From: Dromaius novaehollandiae
Taxonomy: Eukaryota > Chordata > Aves > Casuariiformes > Dromaiidae
Direction of reading: 5' to 3'
DNA length: 64,000 bases
NCBI RefSeq assembly: GCF_036370855.1
Contig: NC_088099.1
Location: 20,799,501-20,863,500, forward strand
The stretch's first letter is position 1. The number at the start of each line of letters is the position of its first letter. Below are positions 12,126 through 23,800 of the stretch, piece by piece. The translations under genes and the position numbers were made by a program. The notes beneath the pieces were generated by a model. It was not told the DNA's origin, searched no databases, and saw only the letters and a program-made list of their open reading frames with translations.

Positions 12126-14904
12126 CATTATTTTTAAGGGACTAAAAGCTGATTAACAAATTGAAGTATAACTACATGAAGCTATAACAAAATATGATTA
12201 TAAATATAATCATGATTAAGCAGATTAGTTTCTAATTTGCAAGAAGAAGGTAACTGCATATATACTAGTTCATATTTTTGTACTGTTCTGGAAGAAACTA
12301 CACAATGATTTCTGAGCAACTTTGCAGAAAACTCAGAGATGGGGCAGTGGTAAATAATGGGAAGGAAAGACTGGACACACACAGAGTCACCTTGATCATT
12401 TTGCATGGGCATAGTGAAACCAAAGCTTTTCAAGGTAGCCAAAGGCAAGCTCAGACATTTGCAAAGGTTAAAGATTTACAGCAGAAGAGATGCCATGCTG
12501 ATCAGCAGAGGTTGGGAAAAAAGACTAGACCACAGTAAATGAATTTGAATTTACAGGGCATATTGCTGTCAGAAAAGGAACTAATATATAAAGATTTGTG
12601 CACACCCGCACAGACAGAAGGAAATGGCAAGAAAGACGTGGCAGTTTGCATCACCTCTGACATCGGCCCTTGTGAGCTGTTCTGATGGCCACGTCCAGAG
12701 GAGAATACGAACGAACCGCAAGGAGTCCTAAAGGACAGAAGATGTCTTATCGTGAGAGACTGAAGCATCTCAGTGTGTCACCTTTCCAAAGGTTAATTTA
12801 ACGGTGATTTCTTCATTGTTTTTGAGAGAGACGATTCCAAATTTCTCAGCAGCATGGGGCAAGGCTGAATGTTGCTGCTTCCTAATGGGAGTCAAAATAG
12901 CTTTTAGGACCACCTCAGGGTATCTTCCTGCATCTCCCGCACTCAGGTGCTGCCAGGAGCCCCGAGCCCGCGTGGAGGATTGCAAGCCTCTGCTGCTGGC
13001 TCCTGCGCCAGGGTCTGTGCGCACTTGGAGCAGGAGCAGGGATTCGACAGCTCCTAAGGCTTTCGCAAAGGTTGGAAGTTGAAGCTAGATCAGTTTAAAC
13101 AGGAAATAAGACATGATTATGTACACAGCATATATATGAACTGAATAAATGGTGATTATTGAAATAAATTACTGTGACTGCACTGACCGAATGCTTATAA
13201 ATTAAAAATGTATGCTTGTTCTAAAAGCCAGTGTTTTCTGCAGCTCTTGGGCTTGAAACATGATTTATTTCTTGGAAATACTATAGGTTCAGTAAGGCGG
13301 GAGGTCACTTGGATGATCACTGTGGTTCCTGCCGGCCTTAAATTCTACGGCTCTGTGGAAATTGTGTGTCAGAGGGGTTTTTTTCCTTCCTAGCCAGACT
13401 GGAAGCTTGAAATCCACATGGTTACTGACAACTCCCAACTGTCAGTAAAGCTGTTTCACAGAAAGTGTTACATGACTGATGTCTCTACAACTGCACTTTT
13501 CCAAACAGATGGGGAAAAAAAGGCATTGGGCTCAAATCAAATTAGTCTTGTCAGATTACGCAAAAGAAATTTAACACATGCTCCTCATTTTAAGCAACTT
13601 CTAAATATAACATCTTCATTGAAAACAAAGTATACGACGGTGCTAAAAATATGTAAATTGAGAGATATTAAACTTTCTTCACATTATAGAATGAGGACCA
13701 CTATCAAGGGCTGGAAAAACAACATATTTTCTTGATTCAGGAGACCGATGTCAGTGTTGCCACACCTTGTTTAACCTTAGAGATAAGCTCAGTTTTGAAA
13801 GCCCACTATTTGACTCATATAGGTTAGTCTATGCAGAACACAGGGCAAAGTTAAAAATGTTGTCATTGTACCTGATGTCGTGATTGCATTTAGAAATAAT
13901 AAATCTTTGACATTATGGAAAAAAAATGAAAGAACACATATGGGAAAATGTGATAGTTAAATTCTGTTGCAGCTGGAAACATACTGTAATAAAGGAGTAA
14001 CCAGTGCATCTTGGTCTTCTACACTCTATTTTAATTTCATTACAATTAGGTAGAGGTGTAATTTTATTTTGCCAAGGTAGTTATACTGGTAAGACATTTG
14101 CTGCAGATGCAGTTTTACTCACATAAAGGTGTTAGTATACACTAATACACGATACATACACCATACACACTGTACGCATTAGTATACATTAGTCTGTCTC
14201 CATTTCAGGAAAGAGATACACAATATAAGACCAGAATAATCATACACCTGCGTAGCTACCAAGTGATCGTACTGCTTTAAATAAAGCCATGTATTTAAAG
14301 GAATACAATGTATACATGCAAATAGGCTTTTGGGAAGTTATAAGATTGATAGTCTGAAGATATAAGCCTTTTCCAATTACTTATAGGAATGAGTAATAGT
14401 AGAAAAAGTAGCTGCGGAGGCTGAGAATTAGAAAAAGATAGAAGTGGGATTTGCATGATGAAAAAAGGTGGATATTTTTCTAAACAGTTTCAAATTACAC
14501 AGGTAAAACAAGCTCTGAGAAGTACAGCAAATAAGGACTGCATAACAGAGGAATTATTTTCTCAAGAAAATTACATTTGAATTCATTTATAGCCACTTTA
14601 ATGCTGCATGTGATAAAAAGCAAATCACATCTAAGGTTCTTTATTCCCTGTGGAACCTGCTTTGGAGAAAAGAATAACCACGGCTTCCTAATCACTGTTT
14701 TTAAGGTATTTTTTTAAAAAAGAAAAAAATCTCCTATGTAATTATATAAAAAAAAAAAACATTTTTGGAGGAATAGCAGCAAAATTTGGGCTGTAGCCTC
14801 CTATGAGGTTCTGGGCCAAGGAGTTTTCTTGGTAAGACTGTAGCAGTCAGGAGGCGTATAAAAACTATCCTAGCAGCAGACTTACTTAGGAGCAAGACAA
14901 CCTT
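12126..14904. other. intergenic, nothing recognised
   Basis: No coding similarity. Frames up to 105 codons (13418-13735, plus) show no motif or splice context. There is a small palindromic cluster of ATTAGTATAC-like sequence near 14132-14192. Confidence 0.5.
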
Positions 14905-15430
14905 TTTCCGCTTGTCAGCGAGCGTGCCCCGGGCACAAGACGGCTTTGCTCGGGTCGGCGAGGACGGGAGGGCAGGGCGGCCGCGGCCGCGGGCGTGCAG
15001 CTCTCCACGGGAAACCCCGGCGCACCGGGGGTGCCCTGCTCGGACCAAGAGTAGGACTGTAACGAGGAGTACGGAGAAGAATAATATGCAGTGCACAAGC
15101 TTGTATCTTCAGCATGTTTTACAAATACTAATTTTGATCCGGCCCTGGCTCAGGGCAGCTCGCAGCAGCAGCAGCTGGCCGGGGCTTGCTGCCCCCCCGC
15201 CAGGCACCTGCGACTTCGTGGGGAAGTTTCTGTAGTGGGAGGTGCTGCCGGGAAAGGCTCTTGCTCGGGCTTGTGCTGAGTCAAAGTATTCCTCTGGCAG
15301 CTGCTACTGGCAGTAAGATGCTGGTGGCCAAAGCGTCATTTATAACTGTCCTCCCGCACCTGAACCCTTGAGGGAGGCTGTTGGAGCAACCACGGCTGTT
15401 CTGCGCGCACAGGTACGCGCACAGCCACAC
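14905..15430. promoter_or_regulatory. CpG island 2
   Basis: A sharp GC-rich block with very dense CpG at 14915-15045, including GCGGCCGCGGCCGCGG around 14977-14993, and moderate CpG to about 15430. Overlapping frames on both strands (up to 120 codons) look like composition artefacts. A donor-like CACAG/GTACGC lies at 15413, about 100 bases before the strong acceptor at 15511. The island could therefore carry a first exon on the plus strand, which is inference. Confidence 0.5.
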
Positions 15431-15511
15431 GCACGACGGTTGCAGCCTTAATTAACGAATGTAGAATACTGTTCTGATATAAGCTGTTTTTTGTTTTTGT
15501 TTTTTCCCCAG

Positions 15512-15642
15512 GGAAGTCACTATTGTGCTGTGGAAAAGAAGACTACAGCTTTGACCACATTCAGTCCACACCTCGTCTGAAGACCTGGAGGCCTCTCCAC
15601 AAATTTTCACAGCATCTTCATGAATTCATTGGGCCTGACAGT
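15512..15642 (+). other. exon-like segment B, unknown transcript
   Basis: Preceded by a long T-rich tract and a CCCCAG acceptor (about 15486-15511). One frame is open through the segment and on to a stop at 15730-15732; the part from 15512 includes CCGKEDYSFDHIQ and LKTWRPLHKFSQHLHEF. Donor candidates are GTATGT at 15643 and GTAAGC at 15647. Entering with two bases of a split codon, it is in phase with segment A, which leaves one base; the joined codon would be AGG. I do not recognise the peptide. It could be a real exon or chance. Confidence 0.22.
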
Positions 15643-15732
15643 GTATGTAAGCCTCTGACCATGCTAACGATTTCTGATACTAACATGGCTTCATCTGCTT
15701 TGGCTTGCCTTAGCCTTGGACCCTATGTGTGA

Positions 15733-18700
15733 TACTCACCTCCTTTCCGAAACGAGTCACAAACCCGTGTCAGAGTGGGGGAAATGAAACTCTCCTTTTA
15801 GAAACTCAAGATTCAGCCTTCCAAACTATTCGTGCCGCAGAGCAACTCAGCACAGGTTAGTGGAGCCGAGCCCAGCCCAATCCTGCAGCCCTTACTCACT
15901 GAAGTTGCTTTTATTTGCTTGTGTGAAATGAGTTACATAATCGGATCATTCCTTAACTAATTTAACTAGTAACCTACTACAGGTAAAAAGCCACCTGCAT
16001 CAAGATTTTTATGTTTGTTTACTCTAGCATATGAACAAAGTGTGTAGGAAAATGAAACAAACTGACATAAAAACGCCTAATTTGCAAAATGCAGTCATGT
16101 GTATGGGGCCTCCACTCAATGGTGCACATTTGTGGCTGCGCTGGCTCAGAGCAGGTCAGTTAAGAACGGAAACAGTAATTAGGCATTAAGGAATATGTGG
16201 CTGTTAATCTAGCTGCTTTGTAGTACAGTTTCAAATAGGAGGCTTGAGCCTGCTTGTCTGCTGTGGGATGGCTGAATCAGAGAGTGTGCAGCAGAGGAGA
16301 CGGTCTGCTTCCCCTCCCTGAGATTTCGTACGTTTTTCTTTCCTTGCAATTTTCCTGTACAGCAGGGGGGAAAAAAAATGCGCATTTTGCTCTTTTTATA
16401 CAGGGAATATAAAGAAAATGGCAAGCAGGAGGGGATTGTTTACTAACCCTATCTGCAAGGCAACGTAACAGTAGAGGAAGAAGAAATACAAAATCTCCAC
16501 GAGGGAGGAAACAAAGCCTGTCTCGCTTCCATCTTGAATCCTCCCAGCCCTGGCAGGCAGACATGATGCTTCTCACATTTAAAGGTGCAAAGCACATAAT
16601 AGGAGCTATAGAACAGGAGCAAGAACTATGTCTACGTGCATTTCAGAGCAGGTAGCACTGGAAGCAAAAAAATCGCAAGCCTGACCCCTTCTCTACCATT
16701 TCTCTTCAATCTGTGGCTCTGTATTTTATGAACTCCCCCGTCTATAGAAGGTAGTGTTACAAAATGGAAACAGGCGGCTGATTCCAAAATTGTGATTCGA
16801 AACCTCTTGCATGCAGCATAGAAATTAGACGAGAGAAGTAATCTTTTGTACTGATGGGGGTGAATTAAGAAGCTTTCATTCATGTTCATTATATATTTAT
16901 TTCAGCTACATAAAACACATTTTGCTTTGGGGGGTTCAGAGTAGCTGGAAAGATCTCCTAATGCCAGCGTGTCAGAGTTTGATGGCTGGTTTTAGTTCCA
17001 GACAATATAAGGGATGTATAGCAGCTATCAAAGTGCCAGCATCAAAGAAACAGTAGTAATGTTGCCTTTTGCAATGATTTTTATTCTCGGACTCACGTGC
17101 TTTTCTACATTTTCTTAAGAAAAAGAGAAAAAAGGAATCTCTCCTTAGTGGTGCTAAAATTAGTGATGCCAAAAATAGATATCAAAATGATGTGCTTCCC
17201 CTTTTATTCCAGTCAGATGTGAGTGATGCTGTGTCAAGTACAGAAAAGGGGTATAGCAGCCCCATGCCACTGAAATTACAAGTGTATTACATTGCTGAAA
17301 TGCCTTGTTGCCACTAAGCGTTTGATACGAGGCTGTGTGCTCAGCTTCTCGTATGCAGTATAGCAGCTTCCCGAGATAGGCTCTGCATACAGGAGCAAAC
17401 CAGCCTGCCCTTTGGACTGAACCATTTCAGCCAACTGTGGCTTTATCACCAGCCCTTGCAGGTGTGGTCTGGCCTGTCAGATGGTTGTATATTTTGCAAA
17501 TAGTTGATACTTTCTTAACAACAGAATTCTTCACCTGATTGATCTTTTTTTTTTAATTATTATTATCCCGTAATCTTCCCTCGTGCCCTCTTCCTACGGA
17601 GATTTGTGGCTACCGTAAGCGGTGAAAGGTCGCACCTGGAAATCGTCCATCACAGAGGCATTTTCTTCACGCTGCGATCGCACTGTTGCCCGTTGATTTT
17701 GCAGGCTGCGGTGAGCAGGTAAGAGCGATCCCAGTGAGACAGCAGTGCACCGCCCCTGCAATGCCCCGGATGACTTCTGACATAATTTTAAGCCTGTGCA
17801 TGTCACAAAATGCCTGGACGCTAAGCTTCAGTCTGTTTCAAATTATACTAAATGCCCACGTGTAAATCTCATCCTGCACCAGGCTGTGGCAGGCTCAGGG
17901 TACAGAGGGCGGCATGACTGGGTATGGTCACTCTCTATCCCAGCCACGTCATTTGAAAAAAAGTACTTACATATCTTTGTTGCATCGCCAGACAAAAACT
18001 GCGAATGAGGAGCATTTGCGAATGATGTACATAATTTCTCGGAAAACTCCAGAGAGGAACCAGCTTCTTGAAATCCTTTCCGTTGAGCTGCAGCTTTATG
18101 AGACCGGCTTGTCTCCAAAATCTTGTAGCAAGAGTTGAACGAGCCGTGCTGTCAGCTGGCTGGGTTTAGACACGCCGCTGCTGCAGTCAGTCTAGAAAAT
18201 AAAGGGGTTCGATACCTGAGGGCTGGGTGCGGAGAGGGAGCCGTATGAGGAGAGAAGTTGTTTCAGGAAAGCCTGTACTCATGCAAAGTGACTGGCGTAA
18301 GGAGCCTCCAGTCCGTGCCGTGGTGCTGCCTCTGCCCCCACCTCGTGCAGTGCAGCACACTGCATTTGGTGGGAAAGACGAGCAGAAAATCGATGCAGGA
18401 GAAAGACAGTAATACACCAAAGAGCACTGGAAAGCAGTCAACAGCCCCCTAAACAGTGAAGGCAGAAAGCAGCAGTGCGTATGGAAAAGAGACCACCAGC
18501 TTGCTGACAAAATGAAGACCCTAAGGTAGGAAACATTGTACAAAAAAGGGAAGGGAAGGGAAAATGGAGAAATTAGCTGAATAAATTTATGGTGAGAACA
18601 GCTGGATGAGCATCTCTGGAGACTAAGAAAAAACAGAAACAGAATGGAGAGATCATCATCATCTGTCCTTGCTTGTAATGATGACAGATATGACGGACTG

Positions 18701-19277
18701 CCCAAGCCAAGCATTCACACTGCACTGCGGTGCTTTTGCCTCTCAGCACAAGGCCATCTCTGCAGCCACTTCGAGCCCAAAGAAAACCTGACATCTTTTA
18801 CTAACCCCTCTTCTATTTTTATTTACTGTACACTATTAGATTTTGCTTTCGCACTTGCATTTCTCACCATGGTGGTGGTGATGATCAAGGAACGTTACCT
18901 GGAAAGCTGGGCTGTGTGTGAGCAGGCACAAGATGAGGCTCGGTTGCCTTCCAGCCTCTTCCCCGAGCCAGACCTTCTCAGAGCTTCCACAGCAGCATGT
19001 GCCACTTGTCAGGTGTCACATAAGAACAGTCATTTGCCTTTGCTAGTTAGTCCAAAACTTTTCCTTGTAGGTTTCTGTAGCCCAACGATTCTGTATTTAG
19101 ATGTGTTGTTCAGTTTTGTGTACATTTCTTCTTGTTAACTCCTAATCCATATGATTTCAGGGTAGGGTTAGAGTCTCTGTTCTCTTTTGGTTTTCAGTAT
19201 TTTGCAAGTGCTGCTCATACAGACAGTCCCTTTTTTTGTGCCAGTTTGTCCTTCTCTCTCTTGTGTGCGCGCTTTCC
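15733..19277. other. intergenic, nothing recognised
   Basis: No coding similarity. The longest frames are 175 codons (18187-18714, minus) and 164 codons (18644-19138, plus). They overlap on opposite strands, lack motifs, and are not flanked by good splice sites. Confidence 0.5.
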
Positions 19278-19302
19278 CTCTCTCTCTCTCTCTCTCTCTC
19301 TC
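19278..19302. repeat. (CT)12 microsatellite
   Basis: Uninterrupted CT dinucleotide run on the plus strand, following CTTTCC. It accounts for the serine/leucine-rich stretches in local frames. Confidence 0.97.
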
Positions 19303-19755
19303 CTTTCACTCCAATAAACTGTCAATGCAGATATTCCAGTCATGCTATAGGAAACATCCCACCAATTTCCAATTACATATAAACAGCAGGTCTGACATCT
19401 ATCACAGAAATGATGTGATAACCTTATCTCTATACAGTTTCTCTGTATTTTGCAGACTACTGTATGATGAGCCACGTAAAAATGCCTTATCAATATGGAA
19501 GGAAAGATTGGAAAGAATGACTGGTACCCAAGTACTCACTTCAGAAGTTGAGCAAACGTGTTCTGCAGTAAGAAAAAAAAAAAAAGAGTTATCAACGCCT
19601 CTCCTGATGGGGTTTCCACTCCTGAGGAAAGCTCCAGGCTGTCGCTGGCAGCAGCTCGCTCTGGCCCCACAGCCTGGAGAGCTGCCAGCCGAGGTAGGCA
19701 CCCAGCCCCACAAACAAAGCCAGAAAGCTGCCCATCCACTGAAAGGACTTAAAAA

Positions 19756-20475
19756 GACATCTGGGGAATTACAGACTGGTAAGTCTGATGTCCATCCTTG
19801 GGAAAGACAGTAGGGTTTATAAAGGCACTAAGGACAGGGATAAACGTGGCGTATTGGAAAGAGGCAGCACAGCTTCTGCAAAGAGAAGCCCTGCTGCACT
19901 AACCCACTGGGCTCCTGCGAGTGCAGCTGTAAGGACAGGTAGAAAGGGGCCAGTTTTGAAATAGCTTCTGACAAGGTTCCACACCAAATGTTATTAAAGA
20001 AACTAAGTTGCCACAGAATGAGAGGAAAGAGTTTCACAGACTGAAAACAGAGGGCAGGACAGGAAGCAAAAGGTAAGGCTTCATGGTCACTATTTAGGAG
20101 AGCAGGCAGTAGAAAAGTGCCTGGCTATAGGCTTGATGATGGGACGGGCTTATTCAATATTTTCAATAAGAAGCTAAAGAGAGCAGCATGCAGTGAAATC
20201 TTCAAGTTCGCACATGATACTAAGCTTTTTCAGGTGAGAAACTACTCAATAGGACCTCACAGATTTGAGTGGGTGAGCAATGAATCCATAAGCAGATACT
20301 AAAACATCCTAATAAGCAGATACCCTAATTCAACAGTTGGGGACATCGTGGGGTACAAAGAGGACGGGCCTCAGGACATGGTCAGGCTCACATGCCCTCC
20401 ATAAGCAGCACCACCTACTGCCTCTGTTGGAGAAGATGACAGGGCTGGATGGACCACTGGTCTGATGCAGGCATT
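19756..20475 (+). mobile_element. ancient CR1/L3-type LINE remnant, RT to 3' end
   Basis: Begins with a reverse-transcriptase-like 'aattacagactggtaagtct' stretch (the family's NYRPVSL region), continues through a decayed RT with an FKFAHDTKLFQ box near 20200-20235 (FADDTKLF in the family), and ends with 'gctggatggaccactggtct' at about 20442-20461, the 3' hallmark of an old amniote CR1/L3 group. Several frames are needed to read it, so it is inactive. Confidence 0.7.
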
Positions 20476-20735
20476 AATGTCTTCGGTTCTCATATGCACT
20501 TTCACGCCCTGACCCAAAACACTTTCTATTTCCAGTGCACACTCTGAGGGGCAAATTCCCAGGCTGGCACTAAGCATGCAATGTAAAAAAACATAGTCAG
20601 ACCCCAAAGCCAGTAGTGCTCATCTCCCTCCATGTCTTCCTAGTAGCTTACCTGACAGGAGGCTGACCTGCCAGGTGTTGCTTCAAGGACCACAGGACAA
20701 GGAAAGTGGGGAGGGACCAGAATGTGCAAGTGAGT

Positions 20736-20738
<3 letters not shown>

Positions 20739-20807
<69 letters not shown>
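20739..20807. repeat. (CA)34 microsatellite
   Basis: About 68 bases of uninterrupted CA dinucleotide on the plus strand, ending in CCCC. The length and purity suggest a polymorphic, recently active locus. The minus-strand frame of alternating V and C across it is an artefact. Confidence 0.98.
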
Positions 20808-20809
<2 letters not shown>

Positions 20810-23800
20810 CTCGCTTCCTCCTTCTCCATGGGCAGCCCTTGAAGAGTAAAGGTCTATGTAAAAATGACAAACACTTGATTAAATCTCTGCTTTCACTGCC
20901 TCACCTCTCCTTGGATTTCTGTGGGGTGGGGAAAGCATCCTTTCACGGCCCAGGATCACTCAGCTTCCCATTCTTCCTCTTTAGTCTGCTGGTACAGGCA
21001 AGTTCCTGCCTATCCTCTGCCCGCATTTTCCACCATCCTCCTGTTGCAGCAATGACTGGTAGCAGCTGGTGGCTCAGCCCGCTGGCTCCACAGCCACACC
21101 GCTGGTAGCCAAAAATGGCCTGTTTCAGTTCCAAAGCACAGTCTGCCTCCTACCATAACGCAGATATCTTAATCCATGCAGAAGGTCACTGTCAGAAACG
21201 TCATTAATGAAATGAAACAGAGCCCGTGCAGCTGAACGGGCCTGTGCCTGCTGCAGCCAGCGGTGGGAAGGCTCTGCCTCACAGCGCTGCACAGGGCAGG
21301 CGGATAGGTAGGAGCCAGACACTGGGGCAGGGGGGAGGATTGCAATCCAGAAAGCAAAGCAATTCAGCAGCTAGCATACTCTGTGGCAGCCTCTTATCCC
21401 TCCATGCTGCTTAGTTTCTGCAGTGGTAGGCAATGGGTAAATTCTCCATCTTTCCCAGCTGCTCCTGCTTCCCTTTTGTGTTTGGGTGGTATCTTTAAGC
21501 CCTTCCTGCCTTATCTCCCCCTTGCCAATGCCCAGATGCAAGATCTCTGAGACTCCTGGGCTCGCTGTGCTAGGGCAGGAGTGGTAAGCCCAGCCCAAAG
21601 AGAGACTTCTGCTACAACTTAGATGAGCTGCCTCCCTGATCCCCCTCCCCCAGGCCCTTCAACACCACCCACACAGCCATCCATCAGCATCGCCCCTGCA
21701 GCATCTGGGGGCAATGTGTAATTGGGAATGATGCTCTCTGCCATTTAGAGCTACACCACTACAAAGAAAAGCTGGTGAAAGTAATACCCACCACCAGACA
21801 CACCTCCTCGTATGCATACAGCAGTAACAGGACAGTTAATGGAAAGGTGGTGGAGCGGTACAGAGAGAAGAGAGAAAAAGATAAAGGCAATAGCTTACTC
21901 CACACAGCTTTGAAACAAAGCAGTCATTAAAATACATGCACAGATGGATCATGATGAAGTTGTCTGATAAACTGAAGCAATGAACAAATTCTGTTTATTT
22001 GAAGCAATGAACAAATTCTGCAAAATAAGAACACCCATTCTTGCTGGATAAGTGGAGCTGCATTTGCTCCCCGAATCCTTTACTGGGATACAAACCAGAA
22101 GCAATTCTGCAGGCCCTCACATGCCATGTTTCCCATGCGCAGGACACCACGGGGCCCAGGAAGTTTTCCTCTTCTCTTGAAGCCTTTCACTCCTAGAGAT
22201 TTTACACAACAGCTGATAAAGCTACGCAGTGTGGCTCATCTCAAGCGTGTCTGCTCCTCAGTTTGGGATTGTTGCATTTTGTAATCATTTCCTATTTTGC
22301 CCCCTCAGGGCACAACAATATGGCAATGCAAGACAGTTAAGACCTAAGTGCTTTTGGGACTAAAGAAAACGCTCTTCTAGTGAAGAGTGTTTCCATTGCA
22401 TTATAAAACAAGATCAAATCTCTCCACTGTTTTGTTCTTTCATTTGGTTTGCTAATCTAGAGTAGTAGATAGCAGTTAAATAGGATGGAATTTATATCAA
22501 GCTTAAAAATGTTACTTGCTGCCTGCAGTTTCTCCAGTCTCCCTGCAGTATAGCTTCAAGTTCCCTTGCACCTCTGTTCAGTCGCAGAGTTTTGTTGTCT
22601 ATCACATCGGTTCAGAGCATGGCACGGGAGCTGTGCTGTTGCCATGTGACCACCATGTGCCCAGGCCCGGGCACCTCTCCTTCAGTGCACGTCACCCGCA
22701 AATTAACAAAAGCTTTGGCCTGAATGAGGGTTTGCAGGTCCTCGTACAAGCAGTACGGTTCAACTCACACCCCCCTTTTATGCATTCGTCACGTGTCATC
22801 CCAGGACTCACCCTAGCACCACATTTCCTTCATCTGCAACAGACTGGATTGAAAATTCAACTGAAGTTTAATTAGCTTGTTTTTTTAAATATGATCCTAC
22901 TATTGAATTTTCTCAAATTACTTTTTACAGCTTCTTTTTTTTAGTTCCTTCACTAGCTATTACTAGGGCTTTTCACTCTAGAACCTTGTCAGGTGACTTG
23001 GCAATATCTAAAAAGTTCTCCAGGTCTGGTCGTTTGGACTGCTCAGGTTGGGAGGAGGGAGAGGTATAGCCATCCCTCAAGATTCAAATAATTTTCATGA
23101 AGATTATAGAAAATTCTCCAGCTAGCCAGCAAAATACAGATTTGGGATTTCTTTTGTAGTTCTGTGTCCTCTTTTTAGTTGTGTAGAGATGCCGCTCTGT
23201 TTCATTTCACAGAGAAGGAATCTGGCTGAGAACACATTTTGTTTTAACTCCGGATGATGTTCAACAGGCTAAAAGACTCATTTTTCTCAGGTGGTCACAG
23301 AACAAGCTGCAGTAAACCAGCATTCATTCCTCTCTCATCTACATTATGCAGATGAACTCAAATTGTTTATAAAGCAGTTTCAAAATCAGTTTAAAAAATA
23401 AACACATGAAATGCAAAAAACGAGGACAATACTGGACTTTTTTCATCTTTAAGTTTTTAATCTCTTAAGAACTGTCACTTAGGTCAGAGTAGTTAAACTG
23501 TTATAAAACAGCTGCTAGAGCAATCTTCTATCACAAATGAAACAGAAAATTTATCAAACATTCCCACTGCTAGCTACGCTCGCGTGAACACAACATTGGG
23601 ATTTAAAAAAAACATTTTGTGAGAGGGTTTTGGTGGTTTTTTTTAGGCCTAAGATAGTGATGCATGACCTCATGTTCACTGGAGTCGATGGCAAAATTTT
23701 AACAGATTTTGTGACTAGTAGGTCATGGCTGAATAAAAAGATGGATAAATAAGGGGAAATGATCCAAACAGCAACTCCACACCTCAGAGTGAAAGCCAGG

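Noticed and set aside
14734..15279. Frames of 61-120 codons on both strands
   Set aside because: Composition effect of CpG island 2; low-complexity products rich in A, R, P and G.
18187..19813. Frames of 164-208 codons (18187-18714 minus, 18644-19138 plus, 19187-19813 plus)
   Set aside because: Mutually overlapping, no known domain; the last one runs through a CT microsatellite and into a LINE remnant.
20640..20870. 76-codon minus frame with alternating V and C
   Set aside because: Translation of the CA microsatellite.
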